Assembly (NCBI RefSeq): GCF_025136295.1
Contig: NZ_CP062788.1
Span: forward strand, 310,001 to 374,000
DNA: 64,000 bases
Direction: 5' to 3'
Origin: Aestuariispira ectoiniformans
Lineage (GTDB): Bacteria > Pseudomonadota > Alphaproteobacteria > UBA8366 > Aestuariispiraceae
The position numbers and the translations under genes were made by a program. The notes beneath the pieces were generated by a model, which made no database searches, was not told the origin of the DNA, and was given only the letters and a program-made list of their open reading frames with translations. Positions 18,505 through 27,367 of the stretch are shown here, in pieces (position 1 is the stretch's first letter; every line of letters begins with the position of its first letter).

Positions 18505-18848
18505 CGCCCGACGTCCCGGTAAATATCTTTAATCACATAAGCTGATTGTAGATTTGCTGATTTGACCGGAAAAGGCAAACAGCTTTTCAGGAAAAGGATT
18601 CAATTTTAATTAAATCTGTTTGATACCGGATTGTTTAACCAATGATTAACTTTTTCTGTAGTTAGGACCTCATAGAAACCTACTATATATAGTAATATCC
18701 GGCATTTTAAAAACTTCTTTTGCAGTTTTAGTCCCAGACATACCCACAGCACATCTGCATTACCTTATTGATTTAAAATGATTATGACGTGAAATAGGAC
18801 AGTGTTGCGGCCCTAACCACATGTGCAGTCAGGAAGGTTGCTGCTTTT
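18505..18848. other. AT-rich intergenic region with a 14-bp perfect palindrome
   Basis: This 344-bp stretch has no credible gene. It separates the coaBC start from the ubiB stop (both minus strand). It is far richer in A and T than its surroundings and contains the perfect palindrome TACTATATATAGTA at 18681-18694. It probably holds the coaBC promoter; no RNA gene was recognised. Confidence 0.6.
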
Positions 18849-20417
18849 TTAACCCGCCAGCACCAGCGTCAGGGCTGCAGTGGCAAAAACCAGCGCCAGA
18901 ACACTAACCACCATGCCCGCCGTTGCCCGTTTGGTGCCAGAGGAAGGCCGTGTGGAAACGGCCAGCCCCTTGCCATAGGGTCGCTTGCGGGTCTCGTCGG
19001 TATGGTCTGCCTCCAGGCGGTCAAGCGCCCGGTCCGCCTTTTCCAGCACCGCAGGCAGGCGGCGCATCCAGGTGGCCGCATCGCCGGCGAATTCACGCAG
19101 GCGCGCTTCCGGCCCCCGGTTGGCCATCATCCAGTCCTCGATCAGGGGCTGTGCCAGCACCCACATATTGACCTTCGGGTTCAGGATACGCCCGACCCCT
19201 TCGGCCACCAGCATGGTCTTCTGCAACAGGAGCAGGTCCGGCTGGGTTTCCATGTCGAAGTCTTCGGTGGTCTGGAACAGATGGGCCAGCAGGCGGCCCA
19301 GCGAAATCTCGTTCAGCGGCTTGCCCAGAAGCGGCTCGCCAATGGCGCGCAGCGCCTGTGTGAAATGATCCCGTGACTTATAGGGCGGCACGACCCCCAT
19401 ATCGAAATGCACATCCGACACCCGGCGGTAATCCTGCTGCAGGAAGCCCACCAGCATATCCGCCAGGAAGATACGCAGACGCCAATCCACGCGCCCCATG
19501 ATGCCGAAATCCACCGGCACCAGGGTGCCGTCTTCGGTCACGAACATATTGCCGGGGTGAATATCGGCATGGAAAAAGCCATCACGGAAAACCTGCAGGA
19601 AGAAGACGCGGGCAGAGTTTTCCAGAATCTTGGTCGTGTCGTGACCGGCCTTTTCCAGACCTTCCGCATCGTCGATGCGAAGCCCGTTGATCCATTCGAT
19701 GGTCAACACCCGCTTGGCCGTACGCTGCCAGTCCACCGACGGCACGCGGAAGCCTTCCTCATCGGAACAGTTTTCCGCCAGCTCAGACGCCGCCGCGGCC
19801 TCAAGCCGCAGATCCATTTCAAGCGACACCCACTCGCGGAAGGTCTCCACCACGTCGATCAGGCGCAGGCGGCGCATCTTGGGGTAATGCCGCTCCGTCA
19901 GCCGCGCCAGCCAGACGAAGAGCGTCAGGTCGCGTTCAAAGTTCTGCTCCACGCCGGGACGCAGGATTTTAACAGCCACTTCCTCGCCTTCGGTCGTGCG
20001 GGCGCGATGCACCTGTGCAATCGACGCGGCGGCCACGGGCTGTTCTGAAAATTCACTGTAGACGTCGGACAGGGGAACACCCAACTCGCGTTCCACCGTG
20101 GCCTTGGCCCGCTCATATGGGAAAGGTGGCAACTGGTCCTGCAACCGCGTCAGATCTTCGGCGATCTGTTCGCCGACCAGATCGGATCGCACTGACAGGG
20201 CCTGCCCCAGTTTGATGAAAGTCGGACCCAGGTCGGTCAGGGCATCCGCCAACCGTTCGCCGGGACGGCCCGTTTTGCGTCGCCCCCAGATCAGCCGGGG
20301 CAGAAAAAGGGCGGCCTTGGACACCCCGGCCTGTTCAAACGGCCAGAGCGCATCATGCTTCGCCAATGTCCGGGCAATGCCCAACAGCCGAAGACTATTT
20401 ACAACTGCTTTCACCAT
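18849..20417 (-). CDS. ubiB: UbiB family atypical kinase/ATPase for ubiquinone synthesis
   Basis: Membrane-anchored protein-kinase-like ATPase required for ubiquinone synthesis. It carries the family KxGQ motif in FIKLGQALSVRSDL, the ATP-lysine region EVAVKILRPGVE, the catalytic loop FHADIHPGNMFV and the DFG equivalent PVDFGIMGRVDW. A C-terminal hydrophobic helix (about the last 25 residues) would anchor it. ATG 20417 gives 522 residues; a TTG two codons earlier is possible. It follows ubiE by 86 bp in the usual ubiE-ubiB order. Confidence 0.95.
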   Translation of the reverse strand: MVKAVVNSLRLLGIARTLAKHDALWPFEQAGVSKAALFLPRLIWGRRKTGRPGERLADALTDLGPTFIKLGQALSVRSDLVGEQIAEDLTRLQDQLPPFPYERAKATVERELGVPLSDVYSEFSEQPVAAASIAQVHRARTTEGEEVAVKILRPGVEQNFERDLTLFVWLARLTERHYPKMRRLRLIDVVETFREWVSLEMDLRLEAAAASELAENCSDEEGFRVPSVDWQRTAKRVLTIEWINGLRIDDAEGLEKAGHDTTKILENSARVFFLQVFRDGFFHADIHPGNMFVTEDGTLVPVDFGIMGRVDWRLRIFLADMLVGFLQQDYRRVSDVHFDMGVVPPYKSRDHFTQALRAIGEPLLGKPLNEISLGRLLAHLFQTTEDFDMETQPDLLLLQKTMLVAEGVGRILNPKVNMWVLAQPLIEDWMMANRGPEARLREFAGDAATWMRRLPAVLEKADRALDRLEADHTDETRKRPYGKGLAVSTRPSSGTKRATAGMVVSVLALVFATAALTLVLAG

Positions 20418-20503
20418 AGCCAAGGCATTTATCAGGTCATCTCACAAAAAGCACGCGGACTTTACCACGCGCAAACCAGAAAGAAATTATCCGGGGACTT
20501 GCC

Positions 20504-21280
20504 TTAAATCCGCCAGCCGCTGTGAATGGCGGCGATCCCCCCGGACAGGTTGCGGAACTTCGCCTGATTGAAACCGACGTCGCGCATCATCCCGGCCAGC
20601 ACTTCCTGTTTCGGGAACCGCCGGATGCTTTCCACCAGATATTCGTAGGAATCGCGATCCTTGGCGACCACCTGCCCCAGCCAGGGCAGCAGACGGAAAG
20701 AATATTCGTCATAGACCCGGTCCAGAACCGGCAGCACCACATGACTGAATTCCAGGCAGAAGAATTTGCCGCCCGGCTTGAGCACACGATGCGCCTCTTT
20801 CAGGGCCAGTTCCGGATGGGTGACATTGCGCAGCCCGAAAGCGATCGTATAGACATCCACCGACCGGTCCGGCAGGGGCAGATGCTGTGCATCGCCCACA
20901 GTCCAGTCCACGCCCGACAGGATACCCTGGTCGATAGCGCGGTCGCGGCCCACGCGCACCATGCCTTCGGTCAGGTCGCAGACGGTGACATGCCCGCCGC
21001 CGCGTTCCAGGAAACGAAACGCGATATCGCCGGTGCCACCTGCCACGTCCAGCAAATGCATATCCGACCGGGGCTTGATCATATCGATCAGGGTTGTCTT
21101 CCAGAACCGGTGAATGCCCATGGACATGAGGTCATTCATCAGGTCGTAGTTACCCGCAACGGATTCGAAGACCCCTTGCACAAGCCCGGCTTTTTTCGAC
21201 GCATCGACCTCCTGGAAACCGAAGGAAACGGTCTCGGCGGCACGGTCGTTTTCAGTGGCGAATGTCTGCTTTTCTGTCAT
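20504..21280 (-). CDS. ubiE: Ubiquinone/menaquinone C-methyltransferase
   Basis: SAM-dependent C-methyltransferase of the quinone pathway. Conserved segments are VFESVAGNYDLMNDLMSMG, the SAM motif LLDVAGGTGDIAFRFL, GDAQHLPLPDRSVD, FGLRNVTHPELALKEAHRV and the C-terminal GGIAAIHSGWRI. The 258 residues are full length. It forms a likely operon with ubiB. Confidence 0.97.
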   Translation of the reverse strand: MTEKQTFATENDRAAETVSFGFQEVDASKKAGLVQGVFESVAGNYDLMNDLMSMGIHRFWKTTLIDMIKPRSDMHLLDVAGGTGDIAFRFLERGGGHVTVCDLTEGMVRVGRDRAIDQGILSGVDWTVGDAQHLPLPDRSVDVYTIAFGLRNVTHPELALKEAHRVLKPGGKFFCLEFSHVVLPVLDRVYDEYSFRLLPWLGQVVAKDRDSYEYLVESIRRFPKQEVLAGMMRDVGFNQAKFRNLSGGIAAIHSGWRI

Positions 21281-21470
21281 GAGCGGGACTTTACTCTAGC
21301 CGCATCCGGAAAACCAGCCCGATCAGATGCGTCAAATAGGCCTTTTTGACACCGCAATACCAACTGCCCGGAGACGGGCCAGAAATCTCCCTCGTTTTTC
21401 CATAGTTCACTGAAAAGACAGGGCATTAGCACATTCTTCAGGAATTTATCCTAAAGTGCCGTCCAAACAG

Positions 21471-22319
21471 ATGCAGGTAGAGAAATTGCGTTTCAGCCAA
21501 GCCACCACCACCCGGTTACCGACAAACAAAATCCGCAAGGGGGTGGCTGCCGCCATCGCCCTCGCGGTCCTGCTTCTTGGTGGCATTGCCCCACTGCACC
21601 CGGCCCAAAGTGAAACCCTGCGCCTTGTCACGGGCACGGACTATGCCCCCTACACAAGCCCCACCCTGCCAAAAGGCGGCGTTATCACGGAAACCGTCCA
21701 GGCCGTATTGCATGAGGCAGGCTATGACACGACCCTGCATTATTATCCCTGGAAACGGGGGTTCCAGCGTGTCGTCACCGGTTCGAGCGACGTTACCTTC
21801 CCTTATGCAAAGAATGATGAACGGGACAAATTCGTGCTTTTTTCCCGCCCCATCAACAATATTACCGTCCATGTATTCTATAACAGGGGAAACCCGGTCA
21901 GCTTTACCCGGCCGGAAGACCTGTCCGGTCTGACCTATTGCGAGCCGCTCGGCTACCAGACCGAACCCACGTTGCGCGCGTTGATCCGCACGGGTGACGT
22001 CTTCCGCGCCGAGGCCCAGACAATGGACAATTGCTTCCAGCTTCTGGCCCAAGGCCATGTGGACTTCGTCGTCACCAATGATCTTGTGGCAGGGGCCACA
22101 GGCCGCCGGGTACTGGGGGCGCACGCCAGCGAAACAATCGGGCGCATTGAAAAACCGATCAACGAAAGCCGCGAATATCTGATTGTATCGCGCAAGAACC
22201 CCCATGCCGAAGAGATCATCCGGCGGTTTAACGAAAGCTACCGCCGCCTTTACGAGCGGGGCGTAATCCAGGCAATCTGGCGGCGCCACCTGGGCGATGT
22301 GATCGCACCGCCGTCCTGA
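21471..22319 (+). CDS. Orphan periplasmic solute-binding protein (SBP_bac_3-like)
   Basis: An N-terminal signal (hydrophobic AAAIALAVLLLGGIAPL, cut near AQSE) precedes a two-lobe amino-acid-type binding fold: LRLVTGTDYAPYTSPTLPKGG, YYPWKRGFQRVVTGSSDVTFPYAKNDER and HVDFVVTNDLVAG. No permease or ATPase is nearby, so it may serve a distant transporter or act as a sensor. The YPWKRG motif is common in stand-alone members found in Proteobacteria. The start is unsure: GTG 21456 has AGGA upstream, ATG 21471 has none. Confidence 0.75.
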   Translation: MQVEKLRFSQATTTRLPTNKIRKGVAAAIALAVLLLGGIAPLHPAQSETLRLVTGTDYAPYTSPTLPKGGVITETVQAVLHEAGYDTTLHYYPWKRGFQRVVTGSSDVTFPYAKNDERDKFVLFSRPINNITVHVFYNRGNPVSFTRPEDLSGLTYCEPLGYQTEPTLRALIRTGDVFRAEAQTMDNCFQLLAQGHVDFVVTNDLVAGATGRRVLGAHASETIGRIEKPINESREYLIVSRKNPHAEEIIRRFNESYRRLYERGVIQAIWRRHLGDVIAPPS

Positions 22320-22407
22320 CGTCCCGGGCCACCTCCAAGGCCTTTGACTTCCCCGGCATCCCGACCGATTATGCGCAAATCGTCCATTTTAAACGACAGT
22401 CATTCTC

Positions 22408-23277
22408 ATGCCGGAACTGCCAGAAGTCGAAACCGTCTGCCGGGGGTTGGCCCCGCATATGGAAGGCCGCCTCATCAATCACGTGGACCAGCGCCGGGCC
22501 GACCTGCGCTTTCCCTTCCCAAAGGACTTTGCCCTGCGCCTGCAGGGACGTGAGATCCTCGCCATTGACCGGCGCGCAAAATACATTCTGGTCCGGCTCG
22601 ACGACGAGACGACCTGGATGATCCATCTGGGCATGTCCGGCCGGTTCACCGTCAACCAGGCCCCCTCCCACGCCAGCAGCGGGCAGGCCGGCCATAACAG
22701 CGGTTGGGCAATCGCGGAAAAACATGACCATGTGATCGTCACCCTGTCGGACGGTGGGCGCGTGGTCTTCAACGATCCACGCCGCTTCGGCTTCATGGAC
22801 CTGATCCCAGCCGGAGAGGAAGACCGGCATCCCTCCCTGAAGGAACTGGGCCCCGAGCCATTGAGCGACGCGTTTAACGCCGACTATTTCACCGAGCGTC
22901 TGCGCAACCGAAACAGCAACATAAAGGCCACCCTGCTGGACCAGAAGATCGTGGCGGGCCTGGGCAACATCTATGTCTGCGAGGCCCTGTGGCGCGCGGG
23001 TATTTCACCCAAACGCAAGGCCGCATCGGTCGCCGGGAAACGGGCGGAACGGCTGGTGCCGATCATCAAGGGTGTCTTGCAGGATGCGATTGCCGCCGGG
23101 GGGTCCTCCCTGCGCAACTTCCGCCAGGCAGACGGGGAACTGGGCTATTTCCAGCATCAGTGGGATGTCTATGGCCGCGAAGGCGAGGCCTGCGGCTATC
23201 CCGACTGTGGTGGTACCGTAAACCGCTTGGTGCAAAGCAGCCGTTCTACTTTCTATTGCCCCAAGCACCAAAGATAG
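22408..23277 (+). CDS. mutM: Formamidopyrimidine-DNA glycosylase
   Basis: Base-excision repair enzyme removing 8-oxoguanine and formamidopyrimidines, with AP-lyase activity. The N-terminus [14 protein letters not shown] supplies the catalytic Pro2 and Glu3, Lys58 lies in RRAKYILV, and the H2TH region is [20 protein letters not shown]. The C-terminal zinc finger has Cys262, Cys267 and Cys284, but the fourth ligand is His287 (CPKH) instead of the usual cysteine. Length 289 is normal. Confidence 0.97.
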   Translation: MPELPEVETVCRGLAPHMEGRLINHVDQRRADLRFPFPKDFALRLQGREILAIDRRAKYILVRLDDETTWMIHLGMSGRFTVNQAPSHASSGQAGHNSGWAIAEKHDHVIVTLSDGGRVVFNDPRRFGFMDLIPAGEEDRHPSLKELGPEPLSDAFNADYFTERLRNRNSNIKATLLDQKIVAGLGNIYVCEALWRAGISPKRKAASVAGKRAERLVPIIKGVLQDAIAAGGSSLRNFRQADGELGYFQHQWDVYGREGEACGYPDCGGTVNRLVQSSRSTFYCPKHQR

Positions 23278-23291
23278 TCCATGGTGGCGCC

Positions 23292-23663
23292 ATGATGGAT
23301 CTGCTGACATATGTTTTGCGGCAAAGTGCCACGGCTATGGTGCTTGCCCTTTTCGTTATCACCGGCGCGCTGGCCCAGGATTTCGTACCGGGGTCGGAAG
23401 ACCTGCCGCTGATGGATGCATTATCCATCCAGGATAAGGACGCCGTCGTCTTCGACGACCCGGAAGGGCGCATTGTCGAGGCCTTTGCGACCGGCACGGT
23501 CAGCGAAGACGAGGTCCTGGCCTTTTACCGGAACACCCTTCCGGAACTGGGCTGGCAACAGCTTTCAGCGACCAGTTTCTCCCGCGAGGACGAGACACTG
23601 ACACTGGAATTTTCTGAACAGGATGACCTTCTGGTGGTGCGGTTCACTCTTGCACCGCAATAA
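23292..23663 (+). CDS. Small secreted or membrane-anchored protein of unknown function
   Basis: A 123-residue protein with an N-terminal signal (MMDLLTYVLRQSATAMVLAL..., possible cut after ALAQ). The mature part is acidic with alternating hydrophobic strands (VVFDDPEGRIVEAFATG, EVLAFYRNTLPELGW, LTLEFSEQDDLLVVRFTL). I do not recognise the family; the shape suggests a small alpha/beta domain. It starts 14 bp after mutM and ends 58 bp before the enoyl-CoA hydratase gene, so co-transcription is likely. A reading frame extending back into mutM was rejected. Confidence 0.75.
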   Translation: MMDLLTYVLRQSATAMVLALFVITGALAQDFVPGSEDLPLMDALSIQDKDAVVFDDPEGRIVEAFATGTVSEDEVLAFYRNTLPELGWQQLSATSFSREDETLTLEFSEQDDLLVVRFTLAPQ

Positions 23664-23721
23664 GAGCTGGGTTTAAATCCGCCGCAATAAATACAGAGAG
23701 GTCTTGAGGAGCATAACAATC

Positions 23722-24498
23722 ATGGCATACGAGCACATTCTGGTCGAAACACGGGGACCGGTCGGCCTGATCACCCTGAACCGGCCGAAGGCATTGAACG
23801 CACTGTGCACGCCGCTGATCCAGGAGCTGGGCCAGGCCCTGGACGACATGGAAGCCAATGAAGAGATCGGCGCGGTCGTCCTGACCGGCTCGGAAAAGGC
23901 ATTTGCCGCCGGCGCCGACATCAAGGAAATGGCCGAGAAGTCCTATATGGACGTCTATATGGAAGATTTCATCACCAACGGCTGGGAACGCATCACGACC
24001 TGCCGCAAGCCGGTTATCGCGGCCGTGGCCGGATATGCCCTGGGCGGTGGTTGCGAAGTCGCCATGATGTGCGATTTCATCCTGGCTGCCGATACGGCAA
24101 AATTCGGCCAGCCCGAAATCACCATCGGCACGATCCCGGGTGCGGGCGGCACCCAACGCCTGACCCGCTTTGTCGGCAAGTCCAAAGCCATGGAAATGTG
24201 CCTGACCGGCCGTATCATGGATGTGGAGGAAGCCGAGCGCGCCGGTCTTGTCAGCCGGATTATCCCGGCGGCGGAACTGGTCGACGAGGCAGTGCGGACC
24301 GCAGAGAAGATCGCAGCCCTGTCCCGTCCGGTGGTCATGATGGCCAAGGAATGCGTGAACCGCTCCTACGAGACGACCCTGAACGAAGGCCTGCGTTTTG
24401 AACGCCGTGTTTTCCACTCCACCTTCGCCACCGAAGACCAGAAGGAAGGCATGCAGGCCTTCACGGAAAAACGCACGCCGAAGTTCATTAACAAGTAA
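23722..24498 (+). CDS. Enoyl-CoA hydratase (crotonase, ECHS1-like)
   Basis: Short-chain enoyl-CoA hydratase of beta-oxidation. The oxyanion-hole motif [16 protein letters not shown] and the second catalytic glutamate in [20 protein letters not shown] are both present and very close to mitochondrial ECHS1. Length 258 is normal. ATG 23722 follows GAGGAG. The gene always looks housekeeping in this neighbourhood (next to rpsT-dnaA), and the exact acyl-chain range cannot be read from sequence. Confidence 0.95.
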   Translation: MAYEHILVETRGPVGLITLNRPKALNALCTPLIQELGQALDDMEANEEIGAVVLTGSEKAFAAGADIKEMAEKSYMDVYMEDFITNGWERITTCRKPVIAAVAGYALGGGCEVAMMCDFILAADTAKFGQPEITIGTIPGAGGTQRLTRFVGKSKAMEMCLTGRIMDVEEAERAGLVSRIIPAAELVDEAVRTAEKIAALSRPVVMMAKECVNRSYETTLNEGLRFERRVFHSTFATEDQKEGMQAFTEKRTPKFINK

Positions 24499-24501
24499 CC
24501 C

Positions 24502-24535
24502 ACGCAAAAAGAATCCGCGGATACTGCGTTTTTTT
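24502..24535 (+). terminator. Rho-independent terminator after enoyl-CoA hydratase
   Basis: ACGCA (24502-24506) pairs with TGCGT (24525-24529) around an inner ATCCGCGGAT palindrome; a run of Ts follows. Confidence 0.75.
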
Positions 24536-24617
24536 GCATGTCCAGGGTTGACGGAAGCAGGGCAAGGCCGTATAAGCCCGCCTGCTCCAGCGTACAGCTA
24601 GAAACGGAATTTATATC

Positions 24618-24878
24618 ATGGCTAACGTACAATCGGCCAAGAAGCGCATTCGTCAGATCAAGACGCGCACGGCCCGTAACCGCGACCGCATCAGCCGCAT
24701 CCGCACCTATGTGCGCAAGGTTGAAAGCGCGATTGAATCCGGCGACAAGGGTGCTGCCGAAACTGCATTCCGCGTTGCAATGCCGGAACTGCACCGTGGC
24801 GTAAGCAAAGGCGTTCTGCACAAGAACACCGTTGCCCGCAAGGTCAGCCGCATGTCCGCTCGTATTCGCGCACTCTAA
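24618..24878 (+). CDS. rpsT: 30S ribosomal protein S20
   Basis: Small-subunit protein S20, which binds 16S rRNA near helix 44. The 86 residues are basic and typical: [21 protein letters not shown] at the start and [20 protein letters not shown] at the end. It is transcribed alone and closed by a hairpin terminator; upstream of dnaA is its usual place in many alphaproteobacteria. Confidence 0.98.
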   Translation: MANVQSAKKRIRQIKTRTARNRDRISRIRTYVRKVESAIESGDKGAAETAFRVAMPELHRGVSKGVLHKNTVARKVSRMSARIRAL

Positions 24879-24924
24879 TCCGGTAATTATCCGGAAGAGA
24901 GCTGCCCGGTAACGGGATGTATTG

Positions 24925-24953
24925 GGCCGCGCCCTCACGGGCCGCGGCCTTTT
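24925..24953 (+). terminator. Rho-independent terminator after rpsT
   Basis: GGCCGCG (24925-24931) pairs with CGCGGCC (24943-24949) and is followed by TTTT. Confidence 0.8.
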
Positions 24954-25004
24954 GCGTGCCCGAAATCCGTGCATTGACGAAAATGACTTCGCGCACCCCA
25001 GGCC

Positions 25005-25013
25005 TGTGGAAAA
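25005..25013 (-). promoter_or_regulatory. Near-consensus DnaA box
   Basis: TGTGGAAAA, the reverse complement of TTTTCCACA, has one mismatch to TTATCCACA. It stands 31 bp from the perfect box in the same orientation. Confidence 0.5.
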
Positions 25014-25035
25014 CTTGCAAAGGCGAATCCCGTCC

Positions 25036-25044
25036 TGTGGATAA
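25036..25044 (-). promoter_or_regulatory. Perfect DnaA box
   Basis: TGTGGATAA is the exact reverse complement of the consensus TTATCCACA. It lies 456 bp before dnaA, next to an AT-rich stretch. Confidence 0.7.
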
Positions 25045-25105
25045 ATGTCAACGAATTTATTTACCCGATTCGCAATTTTGTCGTCTTGCCTCCGCAAGCG
25101 CCTCT

Positions 25106-25119
25106 CTGTAAATTTACAG
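25106..25119. repeat. 14-bp perfect palindrome in the dnaA upstream region
   Basis: CTGTAAATTTACAG reads the same on both strands, as expected for a homodimer binding site. No regulator could be assigned. Confidence 0.5.
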
Positions 25120-25281
25120 TCGCTCGGGTCGATGGGGAACCATGAGCGCAGTAGTCAAACAGCATTATCGACTGACTGATAATGCATCCCAACAAGATGA
25201 AGAAGTAAAACGCACTAAAATTAAATAAAACTTTCTGCTTTTTTACTTCTGCTGTCTACGGAGTTCAAACCTGTAGTATTA

Positions 25282-25342
25282 CGCATCTTTCGCAACTAGC
25301 GACTTGGGTTTCTTTTGTCTGGAGAAACAAAGTAAAGATGCG
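25282..25342. repeat. Nested inverted repeat upstream of dnaA
   Basis: CGCATCTTT (25282-25290) and AAAGATGCG (25334-25342) are perfectly complementary, with an inner CTTTTGT/ACAAAG pairing. It could form a stem in the dnaA leader RNA or a cruciform in DNA. Confidence 0.5.
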
Positions 25343-25499
25343 CTATTCGGTTTCTTCACGGGTAACTACGCGCAACGTCTCCCAGAACCCAGCTCTCTTA
25401 TAAGAGGGTTGGAGCGATAGGTGTTTGTGAAACCGGTCCTGTTGCTGGACAGGAATACGGTGGGGCGACTTTTGGGGACTGGCCAATTGGGGGCAGCGG

Positions 25500-26891
25500 A
25501 TGTCGGTTGTTTTGAATAGACAAGAAGATATGAACGACAAATTGGCGACGCAATGGGCCCGGATAAGAGCGCGGTTACGTTCGGAATATGGGGAAACTGC
25601 CTATAAAAGCTGGCTGAAGCCGCTGACCCTCGACGGGGCTGCAGACGGCACGGTCCGCCTGCGGGTACCCACGCGCTTCATGCGCAACTGGATTGAATCC
25701 CAATACGCCAACCGCCTGTCCACCCTCTGGGCATCGGAAAATCCGTCCATCACGACCGTTGAGATCGACCATGTCGGCAACCGCCCGGCGAACGCCCAGG
25801 ACATGGCTGTCGAGGTCGCCGACCTTGCGCCTGCAAACATTCAGGAAGAAGGCTCGCTGAGCCTGGATATCTCCGCACCGCTGGACGATCGTTTCACCTT
25901 TGAGCGTTTCGTCGTCGGCAAGCCGAACGAACTGGCCTTTGCCGCCGCCCGCCGTGTCGCAGAAGCCGAGGCTGTGCCGTTCAACCCGCTGTTCCTTTAT
26001 GGTGGCGTCGGTCTTGGTAAAACCCATCTGATGCATGCAATTGCCTGGCATATCAGCCAGAACCACCCGCAGAAAAAGATTATCTACCTCAGCGCCGAAA
26101 AATTCATGTACCAGTTCATCCGGGCGCTGCGATACAAAGACACGATGGCCTTCAAGGAGCAGTTCCGCTCCGTCGACATTCTGATGATTGACGACGTGCA
26201 ATTCATTGCCGGTAAGGACAACACCCAGGAAGAATTTTTCCACACCTTCAACGCGCTGGTCGACCAGAACCGCCAGGTGATCATTTCCGCCGATAAATCT
26301 CCCGCCGAACTGGACGGTATCGAAGATCGCATGAAGTCCCGGCTGGGCTGGGGTCTGGTTGCGGAAATCCATTCCACAACCTACGAATTGCGCCTCGGCA
26401 TCCTGCAGTCCAAGGCCGAGCAGATGGGCACGGAAATCCCGTCCAAGGTTCTGGAATTCCTCGCCCATAAAATCACCTCCAACGTCCGTGAACTGGAAGG
26501 CGCGCTGAACCGCCTTGTGGCCTATGCCAGCCTTGTGGGGCGCGACATCACGCTGGAGACCGCGCAGGACGTGCTGCATGACCTGCTGCGCGCCAACGAC
26601 CGCCGCATCACGATTGAGGAAATCCAGAAGCGCGTCGCGGAACATTACAATATCAAGCTGTCGGAAATGCATTCCGCGCGCCGCAGCCGGGCTATCGCAC
26701 GGCCGCGTCAGGTCGCGATGTATCTGGCCAAGCAGCTCACCACCCGCTCGCTGCCGGAAATCGGCCGCAAGTTCGGGGGCCGCGACCATACCACCGTCAT
26801 GCATGCCGTGCGCAAGATCGACGAACTGCGCTCCACCGACGCCGGTTTTGCCGAAGATGTGGAACTGCTGCGCCGTATGCTGGAAGGCTGA
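25500..26891 (+). CDS. dnaA: Chromosomal replication initiator protein DnaA
   Basis: AAA+ ATPase that binds DnaA boxes and melts the origin. Domain I is at residues about 1-95, followed by a short variable linker. Domain III has Walker A GGVGLGKT (168-175), Walker B in [14 protein letters not shown] and the sensor region. Domain IV has the DNA-binding signature [15 protein letters not shown]. The 463 residues are normal. ATG 25530 ([16 protein letters not shown]) is an alternative start, ten residues shorter, with AAGAAG upstream. dnaN, recF and gyrB follow in order. Confidence 0.98.
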   Translation: MSVVLNRQEDMNDKLATQWARIRARLRSEYGETAYKSWLKPLTLDGAADGTVRLRVPTRFMRNWIESQYANRLSTLWASENPSITTVEIDHVGNRPANAQDMAVEVADLAPANIQEEGSLSLDISAPLDDRFTFERFVVGKPNELAFAAARRVAEAEAVPFNPLFLYGGVGLGKTHLMHAIAWHISQNHPQKKIIYLSAEKFMYQFIRALRYKDTMAFKEQFRSVDILMIDDVQFIAGKDNTQEEFFHTFNALVDQNRQVIISADKSPAELDGIEDRMKSRLGWGLVAEIHSTTYELRLGILQSKAEQMGTEIPSKVLEFLAHKITSNVRELEGALNRLVAYASLVGRDITLETAQDVLHDLLRANDRRITIEEIQKRVAEHYNIKLSEMHSARRSRAIARPRQVAMYLAKQLTTRSLPEIGRKFGGRDHTTVMHAVRKIDELRSTDAGFAEDVELLRRMLEG

Positions 26892-27367
26892 TCCCGGCGC
26901 CGCTTTCAGCCCCCCTGTTTCACGGTCCGATTCGGTGGTTTCCAGGCCACCCTCCGGCCCGATATCCCGGCAAACCGGCCGCAAGGCCCGCCGGGAACAG
27001 GGGCCGTTCGCACAGCCCTCCAAAACGGCTGTGATTTTACCTTAGCAATCAGGCACTTACGCAGCCGCCTTTTGCCCCCTCGAAAACTTGCGAAACTATT
27101 GAGTTTCTTCATATTTTTCGCTTCGCTTTTCGGGGTGGCATGCTATACTCCGCGCCCGTTCGCCGGTTTAAGGATTTTTTACATCCCGAGATTGGCAAAC
27201 GGGGCGTGAAACGGTCTGTTTCGCCCTGGGTTTCCAAGACATCCCTTCTGGGCGCACAGCCTGTTTTTCGCATCCGTGACATCCGCCTGCCCGGCCGGTA
27301 ATCCGGTTTGGCCGTCTGTGTCACGGCGAGACGCAAACAGGGGTAAAAAAAGAGATTTTTTGGAACC
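26892..27367. other. dnaA-dnaN intergenic region with structured dnaN leader
   Basis: This 476-bp gap holds no credible gene. After dnaA, CACAGCC (27011-27017) and GGCTGTG (27027-27033) plus ATTTT form a weak terminator. A possible -10 element TATACT lies at 27144-27149. Two strong hairpins follow before dnaN: GGGCG-T-GAAAC/GTTTCGCCC around 27202-27230, and the long stem at 27260-27341. A ribosome binding site is not obvious; the ATG follows GATTTTTTGGAACC. Confidence 0.55.
27260..27341 (+). repeat. 82-nt hairpin in the dnaN leader
   Basis: CCTGTTT (27260-27266) pairs with AAACAGG (27335-27341), and CCGTGACA (27274-27281) pairs with TGTCACGG (27319-27326). An inner GGCC-rich stem fills the loop. 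It ends 26 bp before the dnaN start. Confidence 0.6.

Larger units (their letters stand above)
24954..25499. other. rpsT-dnaA intergenic region; candidate DnaA-controlled region or origin
   Basis: No gene is seen in this 546-bp stretch. It carries a perfect DnaA box (25036-25044) and a near box TGTGGAAAA (25005-25013). It also has a 14-bp palindrome CTGTAAATTTACAG (25106-25119), the inverted repeat GCATTATC-N8-GATAATGC (25162-25185), an AT-rich block (about 25205-25250) and a nested inverted repeat CGCATCTTT/AAAGATGCG (25282-25342). Two GANTC sites (24 bp either side of the box) are present. This fits an autoregulated dnaA promoter and possibly oriC, but many alphaproteobacteria place oriC near hemE, so origin function is unproven. 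Confidence 0.4.
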
